Source: VMSU01 sp031400755 (GTDB lineage: Bacteria; Desulfobacterota; Desulfobulbia; Desulfobulbales; VMSU01). Taken from it: DNA of 8,281 bases. The stretch spans positions 1 to 8,281 of the forward strand of contig JANNQL010000084.1 in the NCBI GenBank assembly GCA_031400755.1, given 5' to 3'. The notes below the pieces were generated by a model. It was not told the DNA's origin. It searched no databases and worked only from the letters and a program-made list of their open reading frames with translations. Positions 6,301 through 8,281 of this stretch are shown piece after piece. Made by a program: the position numbers and the translations under genes. Every line of letters starts with the position of its first letter. Position 1 is the first letter of the stretch.

Positions 6301-7330
6301 TCAAATCACTTTTGGCAGCACTTAAACGGACAGAATCCATCACCGAACCTGCCGGACCGGCATTGTCGACTGAATAGATTGTCCCGTTTACTTGAGCTGC
6401 GGTAAGGCCGATGGCAGCGCCGGTGATCGGACTTGCCCCGACATCCCCGACAATGGCGCCACCACCCGTTGAGGTGAGCGCGGCCCCGGACAGAATCGTG
6501 AAGTCGGCGGCCGAACCAAGGTCTATGGGCATCGGGCCAACGGCCATGATGCCGTTGTTGGTTGGCAGGCTGAAGCTACTGCCGTTGAAGGTGACCCCGG
6601 CGACAAAGGCCAATGCTCTGCCTTCAATGGTGCTACCGGTATTCAGCGTAATGGCTTGGTCAGCCATGATAGTTCCCTTGAAGACGGAGGTCGTGCCAAG
6701 GACCGCTGAACTGCCTACTTGCCAGAAAATGTTTTTGGCTTGGGCGCCGCCAGCCAAGTTGACTTTAATGTCGTTGCCCACGTTCAGAGCTGATCCTACC
6801 TGGAAGATCCAGACATCATCCGCACCGCCGGTGAGGGTGACGTCCGCGCCGGTTATCGAAGCCGTGCTCGTGAATTTATAGAGGCCAGGGACGAGGTTCA
6901 GCCCGCCGAGATTTGCGCCGTTTGGATTCAGAAAAGAGCCGGTAGGTACTGGTGTGCGGTTCGCGGCATCGTTGTAGGCCGTGGTCAAAGCACTTTTAGC
7001 TGCGGTTAACATGACCGGGTCCATCACCGAACCTGCCGGACCCGCATTATTGACTGTATAGATTGTTCCGTTTACTTGATCTGCGGTAAAGTGGATGGCG
7101 GCTCCGGTGATTGGACTCGCCCCGACATCCCCATAAATGGTGCCTCCCCCTGTGGTGGTGACTGCTGCTCCGGCCAGAATCGTGAAATGGGCCGCCGAAC
7201 CTAGATCTACTGCCAACGGGCCTGCTGCCATAACGGGTGGCGTCAACATCATACCCCCCGCCAAGGCTAGGCCGATGGCCATCCCTTTTAGTCCTTTTGC
7301 TTTAATAGCTCCTGGATAGTACGTTTTCAT
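3389..7330 (-). CDS. Secreted five-domain DUF3494 (ice-binding-protein-like) protein
   Basis: This is a 1313-aa exported protein. Residues 1-36 are a Sec signal peptide (basic start, hydrophobic core AIGLALAGGMML, cleavage likely in PVMAA). Five tandem DUF3494/PF11999 domains follow at about residues 37-264, 265-494, 495-722, 723-953 and 954-1177. Each starts with a (V/I)(D/N)LGSA..FTIL block, has PVPTG and NPNG.N.GG in the middle, and ends with the family signature NIFWQVG, FKGTI.ADQAIT and GRALAF.AGVTFNG. Residues 1178-1313 form a different beta-rich domain ending LPVGSYTVWFAVDSFMDG...VESVNLTVQ. There is no transmembrane anchor, PEP-CTERM or LPXTG signal. In this family some members bind ice and others do not; the function here is not proven, and surface adhesion is an alternative. 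I chose the ATG at 7330 because AAGGAG lies 6 nt upstream and the second DUF3494 gene starts the same way; a GTG at 7381 in frame lacks this support. Two hairpins downstream probably end the transcript. Confidence 0.93.
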   Translation of the reverse strand: MKTYYPGAIKAKGLKGMAIGLALAGGMMLTPPVMAAGPLAVDLGSAAHFTILAGAAVTTTGGGTIYGDVGASPITGAAIHFTADQVNGTIYTVNNAGPAGSVMDPVMLTAAKSALTTAYNDAANRTPVPTGSFLNPNGANLGGLNLVPGLYKFTSTASITGADVTLTGGADDVWIFQVGSALNVGNDIKVNLAGGAQAKNIFWQVGSSAVLGTTSVFKGTIMADQAITLNTGSTIEGRALAFVAGVTFNGSSFSLPTNNGIMAVGPMPIDLGSAADFTILSGAALTSTGGGAIVGDVGASPITGAAIGLTAAQVNGTIYSVDNAGPAGSVMDSVRLSAAKSDLTIAYDDAAGRTPVPTGSFLDPNGANLGGLNLVPGLYKFTTQALITGDDLTLTGGPDDVWVFQIGTALTVGTGINVNLAGGARAENIFWQVGSSAVIETFSNFKGTILADQAITMKTSSTLEGRALAFVAGVTFNGNSAILPTEQNNILAAAGPSPVDLGSASGFTILSGAAITTTGDGTIYGDVGASPITGAAIHFSAEQVKGTIYTVNDAGPAASVMNPVLLSAAKSALTTAYNDAKDRTPVPTGSFLNPNGANLGGLNLVPGLYKFTSSALITGADLTLTGGPDDVWIFQIGSSLTVGNGIKVVLAGGAQAKNIFWQVGSSAVLETFSDFKGTIMADQAITLKTSSTIEGRALAFTAGVTFNGSSFSLPTNNGIMAVGPLPVDLGSAADFTILAGTAVTTTGGGTILGNVGASPITGAAIGFDAVQVNGTIYTTDNAGPAGSVMDTERLNSAKSALTTAYNDAAGRTPVPTGYFLNPNGGNIGGMNLVPGLYKFTDTALITGADVTLTGGATDVWIFQVGADLQVGSGIKVVLAGNAQAKNIFWQVGTSAVLDTFSDFKGTILADQAITMNTSSTIEGRALAFTAGVTFNGASFSRPTTNNSIMEMAVGLSPINLGSAARFTILSGAAVTTTGGGTIYGDVGASPITGAAIQFTDAQVNGTIYTTDDAGPAGSVMNPVLLTSAKSDLTIAYTNAANRTPVPTGSFLNPNGGNIGGMNLVSGLYKFTDAALITGADVTLTGGANDVWIFQIGSSLTVGNGIKVVLAGGAQAKNIFWQVGSSAVLGTTSVFKGTIMADQAITMNTGSTIKGRALAFVAGVTFNGSSANLPTNSGINMITTSTTPTSIIVKANGATGDVTANFPETVSVTVEMSAGADAGTNKDLWVVALADSSWYYLNNAAQWTSFDGNIANIHPWFQGALSSLSATEVVNIPALPVGSYTVWFAVDSFMDGFFNLDEPNFVESVNLTVQ
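3800..7222 (-). repeat. Five tandem DUF3494 coding repeats of about 690 bp
   Basis: Direct coding repeats inside the large DUF3494 gene. In gene order the units are 7222-6539 (684 nt), 6538-5849 (690 nt), 5848-5165 (684 nt), 5164-4472 (693 nt) and 4471-3800 (672 nt). Similarity is high at both protein and DNA level, with long nearly identical stretches around the encoded IFWQVG and GRALAF blocks. Linkers are short and related: PTNNGIMAVGP joins units 1-2 and 3-4, PTEQNNILAAAGP joins units 2-3, and PTTNNSIMEMAVG joins units 4-5. The units are not simple serial copies. The end of unit 1 resembles that of unit 5 (AVLGTTSVFKG), while units 2-4 carry AV(I/L)(E/D)TFS(N/D)FKG. The array is a likely site for recombination and for assembly error. 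Confidence 0.92.
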
Positions 7331-7336
7331 TTTTGT

Positions 7337-7342
7337 CTCCTT
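7337..7342 (-). promoter_or_regulatory. Ribosome binding site deciding the start of the five-domain DUF3494 gene
   Basis: AAGGAG is read on the minus strand, 6 nt before the ATG at 7330-7328. It places the start at MKTYYPGAIK, which gives a normal signal peptide, rather than at the upstream in-frame GTG at 7381. Confidence 0.8.
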
Positions 7343-7419
7343 CATCCTGTTTTTGTTGGGGAGATGCCCCTGATTGGGCACTTTTTCCCCCTGCTTCTTG
7401 GTTGTACAAACTCTATTTA

Positions 7420-8281
7420 TTAGTCTCCTGATCTGGAATACGATAAGCTGTCGTTCTTTGCGGGGCTGACAACGATGTCATAAGCCATGGCGTTATTGGC
7501 TTCGTCGTTATACGAGTTAAAATCGTAGACATCAGCAATGACGTTGGTCCGGGAAAGTACAACCGTAAATCTTTCGTCAATGACGATAATGCAGTCAACG
7601 CCAACTTGGCTGAAGGCGTTGGTTACATCTCCCAAGTTGTAATTCAGTTCAAGGGCTGCATAGGCGACACCCTCGGCGGCCTCAACAAAGGTCGATGAAT
7701 ACGTCCAGTAATCCTGGTTTGCCTTTACAAAGACGTCAAAGGCCTTGCGGATGCCCCAGCCCTCAGTCGTTGCCAGGAGATAAAAGGCCTTGTTGAAGAC
7801 ACCGCTGCTGAAATGGACATCCATGCCAGGGGTGAACTCGCTGGCATGATCAATTGACCTGCCGTCCTTGGGCGGATCGTACAGGTAGCGCAATGCCTTG
7901 TTTGCGGTCTTGCAGACATCTGCGCCGACTTCAAAATCGTTTACGCCCCGGGCATAAAACTTGGCCGCTTCCCCGGCCATGTCTGAGAACGCTTCATTGA
8001 TGCCGCCGGATTGGTCAAAGTAACCGAGGCTTGAGTTTTGTTCGGTAAAACCATGGCTCACTTCATGGGCCACCATGTCCAGCGAGACGAGCGGATAAAA
8101 CATACTGGCGCCATCCCCGAAGGTCATTGTCGAGCCATCCCAGAAGGCGTTCTGGTAGTCAGTCATATAGTGGACCCGTAGCGTCAGCTGGAAGGTCAAC
8201 GGGGCCGTGCCATACCAATCCTTATAGAGGTCAAAGACAACTCCCCCGAAAAAATGGGCGTCGTTCAATGGGGAATAGCCG
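7420..8281 (-). CDS. Secreted M4 (thermolysin-family) zinc metalloprotease, N-terminus beyond window
   Basis: This is an extracellular endopeptidase of the thermolysin/vibriolysin/pseudolysin family. The frame is open to the right edge, so the signal peptide, propeptide and first part of the catalytic domain are missing. The visible part starts with the family block SPLNDAHFFGG. It carries the zinc motif HEVSH (histidines at about 8067-8065 and 8055-8053), the third zinc ligand Glu in GGINEAFSD (about 7995-7993) and the catalytic-domain histidine in DVHFSSGVFNKA (7815-7813). All residues needed for activity in this part are present. The M4 fold normally ends near NAFSQVGV; about 58 further residues follow that I do not recognise and that do not look like a PPC domain. 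The family is usually made as a Sec-exported zymogen, often secreted by type II secretion; that route is inferred here. Its stop lies 89 bp before the start of the large DUF3494 gene in the same direction, so co-transcription is possible. Confidence 0.93.
   Translation of the reverse strand, partial: GYSPLNDAHFFGGVVFDLYKDWYGTAPLTFQLTLRVHYMTDYQNAFWDGSTMTFGDGASMFYPLVSLDMVAHEVSHGFTEQNSSLGYFDQSGGINEAFSDMAGEAAKFYARGVNDFEVGADVCKTANKALRYLYDPPKDGRSIDHASEFTPGMDVHFSSGVFNKAFYLLATTEGWGIRKAFDVFVKANQDYWTYSSTFVEAAEGVAYAALELNYNLGDVTNAFSQVGVDCIIVIDERFTVVLSRTNVIADVYDFNSYNDEANNAMAYDIVVSPAKNDSLSYSRSGD

Noticed and set aside
3660..6881. Many plus-strand open frames of 60-156 codons opposite the DUF3494 repeats
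   Set aside because: They recur in the same phase in each repeat and simply reflect the codon use of the minus-strand gene. They read as low-complexity antisense translations, and none has a ribosome binding site and family match of its own.
3389..7330. A type I secreted RTX adhesin or a giant repetitive adhesin of another family
   Set aside because: There are no Ca-binding GGxGxD nonapeptide repeats and no type I secretion tail. There is a normal Sec signal peptide, and the repeats match DUF3494.
1..8281. CRISPR array, tRNA, rRNA or complete insertion sequence
   Set aside because: No short regularly spaced repeats, tRNA-like cloverleaf or transposase frame were seen; the only long repeats are protein-coding DUF3494 units.

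Overview
The window looks like a piece of a Gram-negative bacterial chromosome, probably a proteobacterium. The evidence is Sec-type signal peptides, a vibriolysin/pseudolysin-like M4 protease and a PAS/HisKA plus REC-GGDEF signalling pair. A betaproteobacterium of the freshwater iron-oxidiser or methylotroph type is a guess from sequence style only. All convincing genes lie on the minus strand, so transcription runs from base 8281 towards base 1. No rRNA, tRNA, CRISPR array or complete mobile element is visible.

Layout in transcription order. (1) 8281-7420: the catalytic part of a secreted M4 (thermolysin-family) metalloprotease; its signal peptide and propeptide lie beyond the right edge. 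(2) 7330-3389: a 1313-aa secreted protein with a signal peptide, five tandem DUF3494 (ice-binding-protein-like, PF11999) domains of 224-231 residues and a separate C-terminal beta-rich domain of about 136 residues. (3) 3388-3131: an intergenic region with two strong hairpins. Their only stem mismatches become G-U pairs in minus-strand RNA, so they are probably terminators of the large gene. (4) 3130-1901: a PAS-PAS-HisKA protein that stops right after the phosphoacceptor domain and has no ATPase domain. (5) 1904-915: a REC-GGDEF diguanylate cyclase, joined to the previous gene by an ATGA overlap. (6) 914-618: an intergenic stretch without a convincing gene. (7) 617-21: a second DUF3494 gene with a signal peptide like that of the large gene. 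Its family homology stops abruptly near base 38, next to sequence resembling an IS50/Tn5-type end at the window edge.

Working model. The protease and the DUF3494 proteins are exported and may act at the cell surface or outside the cell (ice or surface binding, matrix processing). The c-di-GMP module between the two DUF3494 genes could tie their expression or a sessile state to a sensed signal. That link rests on gene neighbourhood only. The most distinctive items are the five-domain DUF3494 protein with its mosaic repeats, the kinase lacking a catalytic domain but translationally coupled to a diguanylate cyclase, and the broken second DUF3494 copy at the left edge.
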